DNA from: Aphanothece sp. CMT-3BRIN-NPC111
GTDB lineage: Bacteria > Cyanobacteriota > Cyanobacteriia > Cyanobacteriales > JAHHGU01
Length of the DNA stretch: 47,193 nt
Direction: 5' to 3'
Assembly (NCBI GenBank): GCA_019359765.1
Contig: JAHHGU010000041.1
Coordinates: forward strand, 1 to 47,193
The translations under genes and the position numbers were made by a program. Shown here one piece after another: positions 26,665 to 35,082 of the stretch. How positions within the stretch are numbered: position 1 is the first letter of the stretch; every line of letters starts with the position of its first letter. The notes under the pieces are model-generated. The model saw nothing but the letters and a program-made list of their open reading frames with translations, ran no database searches and had not been told where the DNA came from.

Positions 26665-27479
26665 GTTTGTCCTCCAACCACCACACCTTATTGTATAACC
26701 TTTATAATTTCTTAAGAATTTGCTGTCTCATCTGAGACAGGATATTTCTTAAGAATGCCTAGGGACTGCTACCTACTTGGCACCGATTAACTTGACCATC
26801 GCTTCTGATCAACAGATCGGGAACAGTCTTGTCGAACCTGCTTGCATCCTAGACCCTGGCGATAGATCCCCAGGTCTATCTATTGGCTGACTTATGGAGC
26901 AGTTAGGGGCAAGCGAATATAAAAATAATCAATACAACAGATAAGTATGTCTGTAGTGACACTTTCCCTGCTGATTTAGTTGGTGCTAAGAATGTTCCAC
27001 TAAGAGCGTTACTTTCTTGGCAAGACGGGGAAAGTACGGGACAATTTTCAGCCGTCCCTCATGCATCGTCGGATTAAGCCTCATTTGAGACTCCCCTGCC
27101 GTCCCCGCGAGGGGATTGCCAGATTGCACCGACAAACCTGAAAACTGTCTATTTTGGCGACAGTATTTAAATCAGATACCCGTTCGATTGAATTAAGTAC
27201 CGAGCCTAATTTAGACAATCCCAGAGGGCTTTATCTCCCTAAGTGTTAGAAAGATTTCTCCTACTTATGGTTTCCGTATGCCTCAGGGTACGTTTATCCT
27301 TGAATGTTTAAATTTTCTGGTTTTGGGATACGTTAATTTCCCTGACTGTTTTTATTTGGTGGCATTCGTCACCCACTAGCGATTATTATTCCCTAGCCTG
27401 CGGTTTGAGGTTGGGCAAACCGGAGTAGGGCGGGGGTGTTGAATAATGTTCAGAAAAGTTCAGCAATAGGTGGATACCT
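26665..27479. other. Intergenic region with TnpB relic
   Basis: 815 bp. A foldback near 26709-26757 has the inner hairpin CTGTCT-CATC-TGAGACAG flanked by TTCTTAAGAA on both sides. A TnpB C-terminal relic is listed at 26949. No other gene is supported. Confidence 0.5.
26949..27077 (+). pseudogene. TnpB C-terminal relic
   Basis: A 42-codon plus-strand frame reads VCSDTFPADLVGAKNVPLRA and then LLSWQDGESTGQFS before a stop (27075-27077). ADLVGAKN matches the DADLxGArN stretch (the last catalytic Asp region) of IS200/IS605-type TnpB. The Cys pair before it is damaged (CSD where CSCGD is expected). No upstream TnpB sequence is left. It is a relic of a different element from that at 865, or the other end of a dispersed family. 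Confidence 0.6.
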
Positions 27480-27692
27480 TTAATCCACTTGCCACCAACC
27501 GAACGCTGGCCCAATGAATCGGATTGTCACCCAGTAGGCAGCTAGGAGACCGATGCCAGTCCAAGTACCTTTTGTGGTCCATTTTACAAATTGTTCCCCT
27601 TGGCTTTTGCTAATTGGCAGCCAGGGTAATATGTTTGCTTCTTGACCGTACTTTTCTCCCAGTGCTTCTTTACGACGCTTTGCTTCACCCAT
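27480..27692 (-). CDS. DUF2839 family small membrane protein
   Basis: 70 residues from ATG 27690-27692; the in-frame extension to 27743 lacks family support. MGEAKRRKEALGEKYGQEAN is the conserved start of DUF2839 proteins. One membrane helix (about 45-65, WTGIGLLAAYWVTIRFIGPA) follows, so the protein is probably a single-pass membrane protein with a basic N-terminus. Function unknown. A separate small gene between larger ones, same strand as the DinG-like gene. Confidence 0.85.
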   Translation of the reverse strand: MGEAKRRKEALGEKYGQEANILPWLPISKSQGEQFVKWTTKGTWTGIGLLAAYWVTIRFIGPAFGWWQVD

Positions 27693-27826
27693 AGTAGTTA
27701 TATTGAATTTTGGATTGATTATAGCCCCCTTGATGGAACCCACACAAATTGTTCACAAATCAATGGGGGTCTGGGGGTTATCCCTCCCCACCCACAAGGG
27801 GATGGGGGTGTTTAAAGAAATTACAT

Positions 27827-29365
27827 TTAACCCATCTCCGTAAACCAGCTGGCGTCTGGATAGTTAATCCGCGCTAGGGGGCTAAGAGCGGTCAGCACTT
27901 GCTGCCCGTAGCTGCGGTAGTTCACACGGTTATCTAAAATAGCCACGACACCAAGGCATTCTCGCACTGGCGCGATCGCCCTTTGCAATTCCCTCAATGC
28001 CGCTGGCAGGAGATACAAGCGAAACCAGTCCTTACGCAGTTCTTTATAGTAGGCTACTCGAGCCGCAACCAAGGGATCTTCCAAAGAAGGAATGGGCAAA
28101 GTAGCCACGATCAGCAGTTGGGGAGACGGTAGAACACCCTGATGCTGCCGCCAAAACTCCCAGCCAGTGACAAGGATGCCGGTGTCATCCAGACGGGTTT
28201 TCTCCACCTGCACCCGCTTTCCAAACTCAGCTGCCAAAACTGTCGCTACCTGCGCTTTGAGCGGCATATCCCCAATGAGGAGAACAATTGGTCTTTTAAT
28301 GCCGGTGCAGACATTGAGCAGGGTGCGGACTTGTTGAATCAGGGCGTCCTGAAATTGAGGTGTATTCGGCATGGGCAGCTTATCTGGCACATAAAGCTGA
28401 ATTAGTTCGCTTTGTCGGTCTGGGGAGAACTTCAAGCAAGTCAATTCTCCTAATCCCAGCTGCTGCCGATAAACAGATGCCTCCGGATCTAAATCTAGTG
28501 CCCCACCGATTAACACTACTGGCTGCTGAGACCAGACTTTGCTTAAAGGCGTCTCTACCTCCACGGGACCGCAGTAGAGGGAGAACTGGCCCTGCGATCG
28601 CGCAATTGATGCCCACATCAGCTGGGCGTCTGTTTGCCACCGCTGCCAAAAATTTCTCCAGCTCTCTGGCAATTGGCTACCGTTGCCCTCACGGACATCT
28701 AAATGCAGCGCCTCATACAAGCGCCACAATATATCTTGCTCTGATTCCTCAATCACGCAGCACTCGTAAGGATTGGAGGGGTGCTGAAAGATGGCTTTGA
28801 ATAGCTGCACGCGGGCATCCCTAATCGCGTCGGCTTGATCGGGACGTTTGAGCATTAATTCCTGCCAGTCACCAGGTTGGATACAGACCGTCAGCTGGTG
28901 GCGTGCCCACCCTTCCAGGTCATCAGCGCCATCAATTAGGGTGGGGATGCCGCCATTAAAGTACCCGTGCCCTTCTAGCGCGTCTGCTAACCAAGACTTG
29001 GGTGAGGTCAGCAGCAGCCCCTGAAAGTCTCCACCAGGCCAGCGATCGCCCATTTGGACGCTTTTGTCTGTCTGAAGCCACTGTCGCAACTGGGGAATTT
29101 CTACTTCTAGCAACCGCTGCTGCACCGCTTCCGGCGTTACTAAAATCACTGGTCCTCTCCAGATCAATGCCGGTGTCAGGTAACTTAAGCGATACCGCCC
29201 TTGGATGCCATCGGTGGAAACTCCCGTCTGGATCAGGGCAGAACGCCCCAGTCGCAACGCTCGTGCTACCAGCCGCGCCATCGTCAAATGATGGGGCCAG
29301 CTGGGAACAAGTCCTTGTTCTCGCAAAAAGGCACGCAGGGAGGAATGGACTTCTACCTCAATCAC
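27827..29365 (-). CDS. DinG/XPD-like protein with degraded helicase motifs
   Basis: 512 residues from a GTG at 29363-29365; a TTG at 29428 would add 21. The C-terminal ~180 residues resemble the DinG/XPD helicase C-domain (LPIPSLEDPLVAARVAYYKE, LYLLPAALRELQRAIA, VVAILDNRVNYRSYG). The ATPase motifs are damaged. Where Walker A (GTGxGKS) is expected the text is QTGVSTDGIQGRYRLSYL (about 46-63), without the GKS Lys. The DEAH box position reads LIDGADDLEGW (DGAD for DEAH). Motif VI reads QRAIAPVR (461-468). The four FeS cysteines of XPD are also absent. The frame is intact, so it is a conserved-looking but probably ATPase-dead protein. The role (DNA binding or scaffold) is inferred. Confidence 0.75.
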   Translation of the reverse strand: MIEVEVHSSLRAFLREQGLVPSWPHHLTMARLVARALRLGRSALIQTGVSTDGIQGRYRLSYLTPALIWRGPVILVTPEAVQQRLLEVEIPQLRQWLQTDKSVQMGDRWPGGDFQGLLLTSPKSWLADALEGHGYFNGGIPTLIDGADDLEGWARHQLTVCIQPGDWQELMLKRPDQADAIRDARVQLFKAIFQHPSNPYECCVIEESEQDILWRLYEALHLDVREGNGSQLPESWRNFWQRWQTDAQLMWASIARSQGQFSLYCGPVEVETPLSKVWSQQPVVLIGGALDLDPEASVYRQQLGLGELTCLKFSPDRQSELIQLYVPDKLPMPNTPQFQDALIQQVRTLLNVCTGIKRPIVLLIGDMPLKAQVATVLAAEFGKRVQVEKTRLDDTGILVTGWEFWRQHQGVLPSPQLLIVATLPIPSLEDPLVAARVAYYKELRKDWFRLYLLPAALRELQRAIAPVRECLGVVAILDNRVNYRSYGQQVLTALSPLARINYPDASWFTEMG

Positions 29366-29529
29366 AAGCACTCGCAGCGTTTGGACGCCTCCAGAAATTG
29401 ACACCGACGTTAAGATGCCCTGCCGCAAATATTACCGTATGGACTTCTACAACGCCCTTTTTATTATGCCAAGGCGAATTTTCTACCTTCTGCTGCTGCA
29501 ACTTGACAGATCAGAATATAATTTGTTAG

Positions 29530-29560
29530 CTTAGTCATAATCGTTACGAGTATGACTAAG
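29530..29560. promoter_or_regulatory. Perfect dyad upstream of FMN reductase gene
   Basis: CTTAGTCATA (29530-29539) and TATGACTAAG (29551-29560) are perfect 10-bp inverted arms with an 11-nt centre, about 88 bp before the ATG. The symmetry and position suit a dimeric regulator site. A TTGACA hexamer at 29503-29508 lies just upstream, without an ideally spaced -10. Confidence 0.55.
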
Positions 29561-29648
29561 TACGCTACTAACTCAGCCCTTGGTCTTCAAGCTAAGTAAT
29601 TGTTGATTCTTAGAAATTGCACATAACCTGATTACAGGAGCTAAGCAG

Positions 29649-30200
29649 ATGGTTAAAGTTGTTGGAATTGGCGGGAGCTTAAGACCAAAATCCTATAGCC
29701 AGCAGGCGCTGAATTTGGTGGCTCAACGATTAAAAGCCTTAGGTGCTGAAGTAGAAATTATCGATCTGCGAATGATGAAACTCCCCTTCTGCAATGGAGA
29801 AGATGAGTATCCTGACTATCCAGATGTAGAACGCTTGCGTAATGTAGTTAAGCAGGCAGATGCCTTAATTTTGGCAACGCCAGAGTATCACGGCAGCGTC
29901 AGTGGTGTCATCAAAAATGCCCTTGACCTGATGAGCTTTGAACATCTAAGCGACAAAGTTACAGGATTGATTAGTGTCCTAGGCGGTCAGTCTAACAGCA
30001 ACGCCCTCAATGACATGCGAGTAATTATGCGTTGGGTACATGCTTGGGTGATTCCAGAACAAATCGCTATTGGACAAGCCTGGAACGCTTTTGGCCCAGA
30101 AGGCAAGCTTGTAGATGAGAAACTATCTCAACGTTTCGATCAGTTTGCTGAAAGTTTGGTTGAAAGTACTCGCAAAATCAAGGGGATCAATTATGTGTAA
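29649..30200 (+). CDS. NAD(P)H-dependent FMN reductase
   Basis: 183 residues, start ATG 29649 with AGGAG (29636-29640) 8 nt before. Flavodoxin-like fold of the FMN_red family: the phosphate-binding loop GIGGSLRPKSYS (6-17), the substrate/flavin segment ATPEYHGSVSGVIKNALD (about 77-94), and SVLGGQSNSNA. It reduces FMN or quinone-like acceptors with NAD(P)H in the cytoplasm. The last codons overlap the ATG of the next gene, so the two are probably translationally coupled. The dyad at 29530 suggests regulated, perhaps stress-linked, expression. Confidence 0.9.
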   Translation: MVKVVGIGGSLRPKSYSQQALNLVAQRLKALGAEVEIIDLRMMKLPFCNGEDEYPDYPDVERLRNVVKQADALILATPEYHGSVSGVIKNALDLMSFEHLSDKVTGLISVLGGQSNSNALNDMRVIMRWVHAWVIPEQIAIGQAWNAFGPEGKLVDEKLSQRFDQFAESLVESTRKIKGINYV

Positions 30201-31146
30201 CATCCTTGTTGGTACGGACAGAGGGGTTTTGCGGTTAGACAATGACACAAAAAAAGTCCAACAGGAACAGGGACCATCCACAGTCTCTTTTTTGGCAACT
30301 ACCCAAGAAAAAGTGTTTGCGCTGACGAAGGAGAAAGCTCTCTGGGTAAGGGCTAACGAGAACGATTGGCGAGTGGTGAATGAGCAACCTGTTGCAGAGG
30401 AGGTATGGTCTTTTGCCGCCGATCCCCGTGACGCCAACTTACTATATATAGGCGTATCTCCAGCCCTTTTATATCGAAGTGAGGATGGAGGAGACAGTTG
30501 GACGGCGTGTGAATCTCTAAAGCGTATTCCTGGCTATGAGAACTGGACTTTTCCACCCCCTCCCCATATCCCTCACGTCCGTTATATTGCTCCCGATCCT
30601 CAGGTTGTAGGTGCTGTTTACATTGGTGTGGAGGAGGGCGGTGTCTATCACAGTAGAGATGGAGGCGAGACGTGGAAGAGCCTAAATGAGGGGCTGTATT
30701 GGGATGTACATACGGTGACGCCTGCTGCTGATAATACGCGGTTGTACGCAACGACAGGAGCGGGATTTCATCGCAGCGATGATGGTGGTGAACACTGGCG
30801 GCACATCAATACCGGGCTAGATCGTCGTTATACTATTCCGTTTCTAGTGTTGCCGGAAAGACCGAATCGAGTCTATACAGCGGCAGCAGCTAGCCCCCCT
30901 CCAGGTTGGGTAAAGGGAGCAAATGCTGCTGTTTACCGCAGTGACGACAACGGGGAACACTGGGTAAAACTGGAACGTGGTTTGCCGCCACAGTTTGACA
31001 CGATGGTGTGGGCAATAGTTCTGGATCAAGCCGGAGGCTTATACGCTGCAACTAGACATGAGGTTTTTGCCAGTAATGACTACGGCGACAGCTGGCAATT
31101 GATGGCAGAAAACCTGCCTATGGTGCGATCGATCGTTGTAGCCTGA
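30193..31146 (+). CDS. Asp-box (BNR) beta-propeller protein
   Basis: 317 residues from ATG 30193, which overlaps the previous stop by 8 nt (ATGTGTAA). Five Asp-box motifs (S/T-x-D-x-G-x-x-W) are visible: RSEDGGDSW, HSRDGGETW, RSDDGGEHW, RSDDNGEHW and SNDYGDSW. Each sits on a propeller blade hairpin, as in sialidase/sortilin-type or Ycf48-like folds. No signal peptide, so it is probably cytoplasmic. The 8-nt overlap with the FMN reductase implies linked function; which ligand or partner it binds is unknown. Confidence 0.85.
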   Translation: MCNILVGTDRGVLRLDNDTKKVQQEQGPSTVSFLATTQEKVFALTKEKALWVRANENDWRVVNEQPVAEEVWSFAADPRDANLLYIGVSPALLYRSEDGGDSWTACESLKRIPGYENWTFPPPPHIPHVRYIAPDPQVVGAVYIGVEEGGVYHSRDGGETWKSLNEGLYWDVHTVTPAADNTRLYATTGAGFHRSDDGGEHWRHINTGLDRRYTIPFLVLPERPNRVYTAAAASPPPGWVKGANAAVYRSDDNGEHWVKLERGLPPQFDTMVWAIVLDQAGGLYAATRHEVFASNDYGDSWQLMAENLPMVRSIVVA

Positions 31147-31292
31147 AGCAAACCAATTTGTTTAGTCTGCGGCTGAAAAAAATACTTCCAGGCGTTTGAG
31201 TACAGGACTTGTAATTAGATCTCTTGCAAAATTCTAGAGAGCAAACCTATATCCACCTCAACTCTGGTTTCAAAGTTATAGGCTTGAGATTA

Positions 31293-31320
31293 GCTAATTG
31301 CTAATCACTAATTACTAATT
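31293..31320. repeat. Heptamer tandem repeat, GCTAATT variants
   Basis: GCTAATT, GCTAATC, ACTAATT and ACTAATT occur in tandem, 10 nt from the stop of the pentapeptide gene (-). Same family as the arrays at 4746 and 35758. Confidence 0.8.
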
Positions 31321-31330
31321 GCTTTTTAGG

Positions 31331-31840
31331 TTACGGGCAGTATAAAGTCTCACGGGTTTTACGCCCAGTGGTGGGATTTGTGCCTTTAGCAACCTTACAC
31401 AGCTGTTTTTGCACATCCTGGCGCAGTAGAACGTCGGTGAAATCTGCCCCATCAATGACGGCACCATCAAACTTGGCGCTAGAGGCAAATGCTCCCTCTA
31501 GAACAGCATTGGTTAAATTAGCTTTGGTGAAACGGGCTGAGTCCAGGGTAGCGTTGGTGAGGTTGGCTGACTCTAAGTTTGCCAATTCCAAATTCGCGGC
31601 AAAGAAACTGACGCCCTGTAGATCTGTATGGCTGAAGTTACTGTTACGAAGATTTGCTTTGGTGAAGCTAGAGTCGGTGAGTACGCGACCTGAGAAGTCT
31701 GCGTTAATAAGGGTTTCTTTGTTGTAGTCGTCAGCAAGGGCAGGGGTAGCGATCGCACCAAAAGCCACTATAGAGGCAACTACTAATACAACAAAATTAA
31801 ACACGACAGCACAGGATAGCTGGTGAAACCGACGATTCAT
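31331..31840 (-). CDS. Pentapeptide-repeat protein, exported/lumenal type
   Basis: 169 residues from ATG 31838-31840; the longer frame to 31882 would hide the signal peptide. The N-terminus MNRRFHQLSCAVVFNFVVLV is hydrophobic and ends near ATPALA-D, a good leader cleavage site. Pentapeptide repeats of the A(D/N)LxN type run from about residue 42 to 130 (LINADFSGRVLTDSSFTKAN, LELANLESANLTNATLDSAR). A Cys-containing tail (QLCKVAKGTNPTTGRKTRET, ending LYCP) follows. Similar proteins lie in the thylakoid lumen (TL15/TL17-like). Function unknown. Confidence 0.85.
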   Translation of the reverse strand: MNRRFHQLSCAVVFNFVVLVVASIVAFGAIATPALADDYNKETLINADFSGRVLTDSSFTKANLRNSNFSHTDLQGVSFFAANLELANLESANLTNATLDSARFTKANLTNAVLEGAFASSAKFDGAVIDGADFTDVLLRQDVQKQLCKVAKGTNPTTGRKTRETLYCP

Positions 31841-31876
31841 GCTGTTTTGATCTACCACAAAAGTGTATATCCTGAT

Positions 31877-31925
31877 TGACACTCCCCACGTCTAAAGCCA
31901 GGGGTTTTACGGCGTTCTTCTGATA
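31877..31925. mobile_element. IS200/IS605-type right-end relic
   Basis: Read on the minus strand, the segment ends CCCCTGG-CTTTAGACG-TGGGGAGTGTCA, a hairpin-like end matching the right-end pattern at 35083 (both end GGGGAGTGTCA). No tnpB frame survives next to it. Confidence 0.45.
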
Positions 31926-31990
31926 ATATTACCAGCAAGTTACAAAGAGTGAACTTTTGGGCTGATTGCACCTCAACCAATGAGAACCGT

Positions 31991-32440
31991 ATGCCCAATA
32001 TTGGTGAACTGGGAGAACAGTTGGTGGCTCAATGGTTGCAGGCACAGGGCTGGGAGATTTTACAGCGTCGGTGGCGTTGCCGATGGGGAGAATTAGACTT
32101 GATTGCGTGGCAACAAGCAGGGAGATTTGAACTGGAAGCTGAAACCTCCCTGGTTTTTGTTGAGGTGAAAACACGCAGCCGGGGTAACTGGGATGCGGAT
32201 GGTCTGCTGGCGATTACCAAAGCAAAGCAAGCAAAACTTTATCAGACGGCTCAACTATTTTTAGCTGACAACCCAGATTTGGCAAATTTACCTTGCCGTT
32301 TTGATGTGGCACTGGTCAGCTGCCAGAGGGTGTCACGCCAAGGGTGTCAAGGTTACACAGACGGGTTGCTGAGTCAAGCGATCGCACTGCCAGGATACAA
32401 CCTTGTCCTGCAAGAGTACATTCAAGGCGCTTTCCATTGA
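31991..32440 (+). CDS. YraN/UPF0102 family nuclease-like protein
   Basis: 149 residues from ATG 31991 (GTG 31949 is an alternative start). It matches UPF0102/YraN: GELGEQLVAQWLQAQGWEIL at the start, CRWGELDLIAW (30-40) and SLVFVEVKTRSRGNW (53-67). The GELD and EVK residues make a PD-(D/E)xK nuclease core (E34, D36, E58, K60). The family's role is not firmly known; it is often linked to DNA or Holliday-junction processing. Cytoplasmic. Confidence 0.9.
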   Translation: MPNIGELGEQLVAQWLQAQGWEILQRRWRCRWGELDLIAWQQAGRFELEAETSLVFVEVKTRSRGNWDADGLLAITKAKQAKLYQTAQLFLADNPDLANLPCRFDVALVSCQRVSRQGCQGYTDGLLSQAIALPGYNLVLQEYIQGAFH

Positions 32441-32463
32441 CCACAGCAGCGTTAATTGCCCGC

Positions 32464-32853
32464 TTAAGCCAATGTTTCCGGGCAGTATCCTAATCCCCTG
32501 GTGAACTGTTGGCGAAATGCTTCAATATCGCTGCGATCCGGATTACCATGAGAAACCACAGCAACTTGGTAGCGACGCATAACGTCGATAGGTGACTGTC
32601 CCGTTTCTAAGCTCCAAAGCGCCATTTGCAAGCGAATCTCCGGTTCGTAAGGAATTCCCTGCTCCATCATGAATGCCCGAAAGTCACCATGTTGCTGAGG
32701 CTTTAGGGGTCTGTTCATTTTAACTTTAACCACCCAACCATCAATCTGATGAATCACTGTCATGAAATGAAGCGGCATCTGGGGGGTCGTGTGTAGGTAC
32801 TCAACCACCCGCAGGGTCAGGCTGGCATTAGCTAGGAAGTAAATAAATTCCAT
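32464..32853 (-). CDS. Conserved-type hypothetical protein
   Basis: 129 residues from ATG 32851-32853 (MEFIYFLANASLTLRVVEYL). Soluble, no signal peptide. It looks alpha/beta, with QMPLHFMTVIHQIDGWVVKV as a strand pair and EPEIRLQMALWSLETGQSPI as helix. I do not recognise a named family. It lies tail to tail with yraN (23 bp between stops) and starts near the queA gene on the other strand, so a shared divergent promoter region is likely. Confidence 0.7.
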   Translation of the reverse strand: MEFIYFLANASLTLRVVEYLHTTPQMPLHFMTVIHQIDGWVVKVKMNRPLKPQQHGDFRAFMMEQGIPYEPEIRLQMALWSLETGQSPIDVMRRYQVAVVSHGNPDRSDIEAFRQQFTRGLGYCPETLA

Positions 32854-33009
32854 ACAGTTCCTTGGCTTGGAGTACAAGCAAATGCTATACCTCTATCTTA
32901 GGTTTCAAATAAGACGGAGCAGTAGGGGAGATGCCCCCGATCTGGTTTGGGTGAATTTACCCAATTATTGGGGAGCAATGGAACAAAGCATTCTCAGTGG
33001 AATAACGGG

Positions 33010-34110
33010 ATGACAGGCATTGATTTAGATCGGTTCTTAGCCAGCTACGACTATGAACTACCGGCGGATTTGATTGCTCAAACGCCTGTATTTCCTAGGG
33101 ATAGTTCGCGGTTGCTGGTAGTCAATTCCCTTAATAACCATACTCACGACGTCTTCCGTAATTTGCCGGACTTGCTCTTGCCTAAAGACCTGCTGATTTT
33201 GAATAATACCCGTGTTATCCCTGCCCGTCTCTATGGTCGAAAGACCACAGGGGCGCTGGTGCAGGTGTTGTTGGTGGAAGAGCTACAGAACAACTGCTGG
33301 CTGGCTTTGGTTAAACCAGGCAGACGTATTCAACCAGGGATGACGGTTTCTTTTGAACTACCCAAAGCAGCAATTCTAGATTCCATCCCCACTGTTTTAA
33401 AGGCAACGGTTTTGGGGAAGGATGAGGCGACTGGTGGGCGTATATTACAGTTTGAGGTGCCAGCGGGTGTTTCCTTTACCCAGCTGTTAGAACAATTTGG
33501 TCAGGTGCCGCTACCGCCTTATATTACAGCCTCCCAATCCCAACCAGAACAGTATCAGACGGTTTATGCCGAGCGGCTGGGGGCGGTTGCGGCACCAACA
33601 GCTGGGCTGCACTTTACCGACGAGCTACTGAACCGATTGCAGCAACGGGGGATTGGGCAGGCGTATGTGACGCTGCACGTTGGCATTGGTACGTTTCGAC
33701 AGGTCGAGGTGGAGGACATCACCAGCCACAAGATGCATGGGGAGTGGGTGGAGGTTCCAGAATCAACAGTAGAACAGATTCGCCAGACTAAAGCTAACGG
33801 AGGGCGGATTATTGCCGTGGGAACAACGGCGGTGCGGGCGCTGGAGGCGTGTGCTGCGGGTGGGGAGTTAAAACCGTATTCTGGCAAGACAGAGTTGTTT
33901 ATATACCCGGGTTACAAATGGCGACTGGTAGAGGGGCTGATTACGAACTTCCATCTACCGCGCTCTAGCTTGCTGATGCTGGTGAGCGCTCTTTTGGGGC
34001 GGCAGCGCTTGATGGAGTTGTATCAAGAGGCGATCGCGCATCGGTATCGTTTCTATTCTTTTGGCGATGCTATGCTGATTTTGCCTCAAGCCAAAATTGC
34101 TAATACTTAG
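33010..34110 (+). CDS. queA: tRNA preQ1(34) S-adenosylmethionine ribosyltransferase-isomerase
   Basis: 366 residues from ATG 33010, the start giving ASYDYELPADLIAQTPVFPR. QueA makes epoxyqueuosine in tRNA by transferring a ribosyl group from SAM to preQ1, the penultimate step of queuosine synthesis; cytoplasmic. Family motifs: LLILNNTRVIPARLYGRK, KPGRRI, VAAPTAGLHFTDELL, HVGIGTFRQV, KMHGEWVEVP and FHLPRSSLLMLVSALLG, all in order. The length is normal. No other queuosine gene is nearby, so it is not in a local pathway operon. Confidence 0.96.
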   Translation: MTGIDLDRFLASYDYELPADLIAQTPVFPRDSSRLLVVNSLNNHTHDVFRNLPDLLLPKDLLILNNTRVIPARLYGRKTTGALVQVLLVEELQNNCWLALVKPGRRIQPGMTVSFELPKAAILDSIPTVLKATVLGKDEATGGRILQFEVPAGVSFTQLLEQFGQVPLPPYITASQSQPEQYQTVYAERLGAVAAPTAGLHFTDELLNRLQQRGIGQAYVTLHVGIGTFRQVEVEDITSHKMHGEWVEVPESTVEQIRQTKANGGRIIAVGTTAVRALEACAAGGELKPYSGKTELFIYPGYKWRLVEGLITNFHLPRSSLLMLVSALLGRQRLMELYQEAIAHRYRFYSFGDAMLILPQAKIANT

Positions 34111-34257
34111 GGATTTAGTGGCAGTTCGACATATAACTAGCGAACGCAGATGTGGACAGATACACTGCCCTATATGAGCCACTCCCATCGTGTATTCGCC
34201 GTAAAGTCCCTGCAATCGAAGCCAGACCGACTCCAGTTAAGGTCCCTAAGTTGATAT

Positions 34258-35058
34258 TTAGGCTTGGAGAAAGATATCGTACAGTGACAGCAAAATCTCC
34301 ACAACAATCAGAATCACCACATACCACTCCACCCGCAGGCTACTGCTGTGCTGCATAAACTCCAGCACGGTTTGTGCGGTTTGGGAAATCAGCTCGAGTT
34401 TACGTTCTAGGGCGTGGTGACGCTCACGGATTTCGTATTCATCCTCCAAACGCTGATACAGGTGTTCTAGCTGTGGGGATTCCCAGAGCACCTCAGGCTT
34501 ATCGATGATCTCGACTCGACCGACTATTTTATGTTGAACTAACAAGGTAGTGCCGAGTTGACGCAGTAATTCCCGGCTCTGACGTCTACTCCGGTTTTCG
34601 CGCTGGAGACTAGCTGCAAACGGTTCAATTTGATCGAATACAGTGGCCAGACTGGTTTCATAATGAGACAGCACAACACTCTTAGCCAGAAGATCAGCCA
34701 CTATCTGCAAACGTTCAATACTAAATTCTTGCAGGAAAATTTTCCCATCCTTGACTCGCTCACCCTCCGTCCTGCTGATGTGCATTTCCACTTCTTCGGT
34801 TTCTGGGTCAGCAAAAGAGCTACTAACGATGGGGGAGAGTTGGCTTAAGAAAGCTACCTTTTCCACAGAATCAAGACCAAATAGGACAACGGCACCGTAG
34901 CCCAGCAGCACCGCACAGCCGTGTTCGCCTGTAGTAACCATTAGTGGCAAAGTCGCCAAGCGATGGCAATTTTCCCAAGCCTGTAGGTTTATCTCTTGTC
35001 CCAGGAATAGAGCCTGTGCTTTGAGGGTATCTGTGTGATTAAAAGGGGTTTTTTGCAT
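34258..35058 (-). CDS. RMD1/DUF155 family membrane protein
   Basis: 266 residues from ATG 35056-35058. It matches the RMD1 (DUF155, YagE) family: ALLGYGAVVLFGLD-like strands, the acidic EEVEMHISRTEGERVKDGKI segment and IERLQIVADLLAKSVVLSHY (about 115-134), with a long coiled-coil (about 195-245). A single C-terminal membrane helix follows (about 245-264, VEWYVVILIVVEILLSLYDI). In yeast, RMD1 relatives are membrane proteins of unclear role. The upstream region carries a transposon-end relic. Confidence 0.87.
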   Translation of the reverse strand: MQKTPFNHTDTLKAQALFLGQEINLQAWENCHRLATLPLMVTTGEHGCAVLLGYGAVVLFGLDSVEKVAFLSQLSPIVSSSFADPETEEVEMHISRTEGERVKDGKIFLQEFSIERLQIVADLLAKSVVLSHYETSLATVFDQIEPFAASLQRENRSRRQSRELLRQLGTTLLVQHKIVGRVEIIDKPEVLWESPQLEHLYQRLEDEYEIRERHHALERKLELISQTAQTVLEFMQHSSSLRVEWYVVILIVVEILLSLYDIFLQA

Positions 35059-35082
35059 GACAGGTTTCTTTGACACTCCCCT

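Noticed and set aside
28360..28800. 146-codon plus-strand frame inside the DinG-like gene
   Set aside because: Antisense to a well-supported gene, no motif, no ribosome-binding site.
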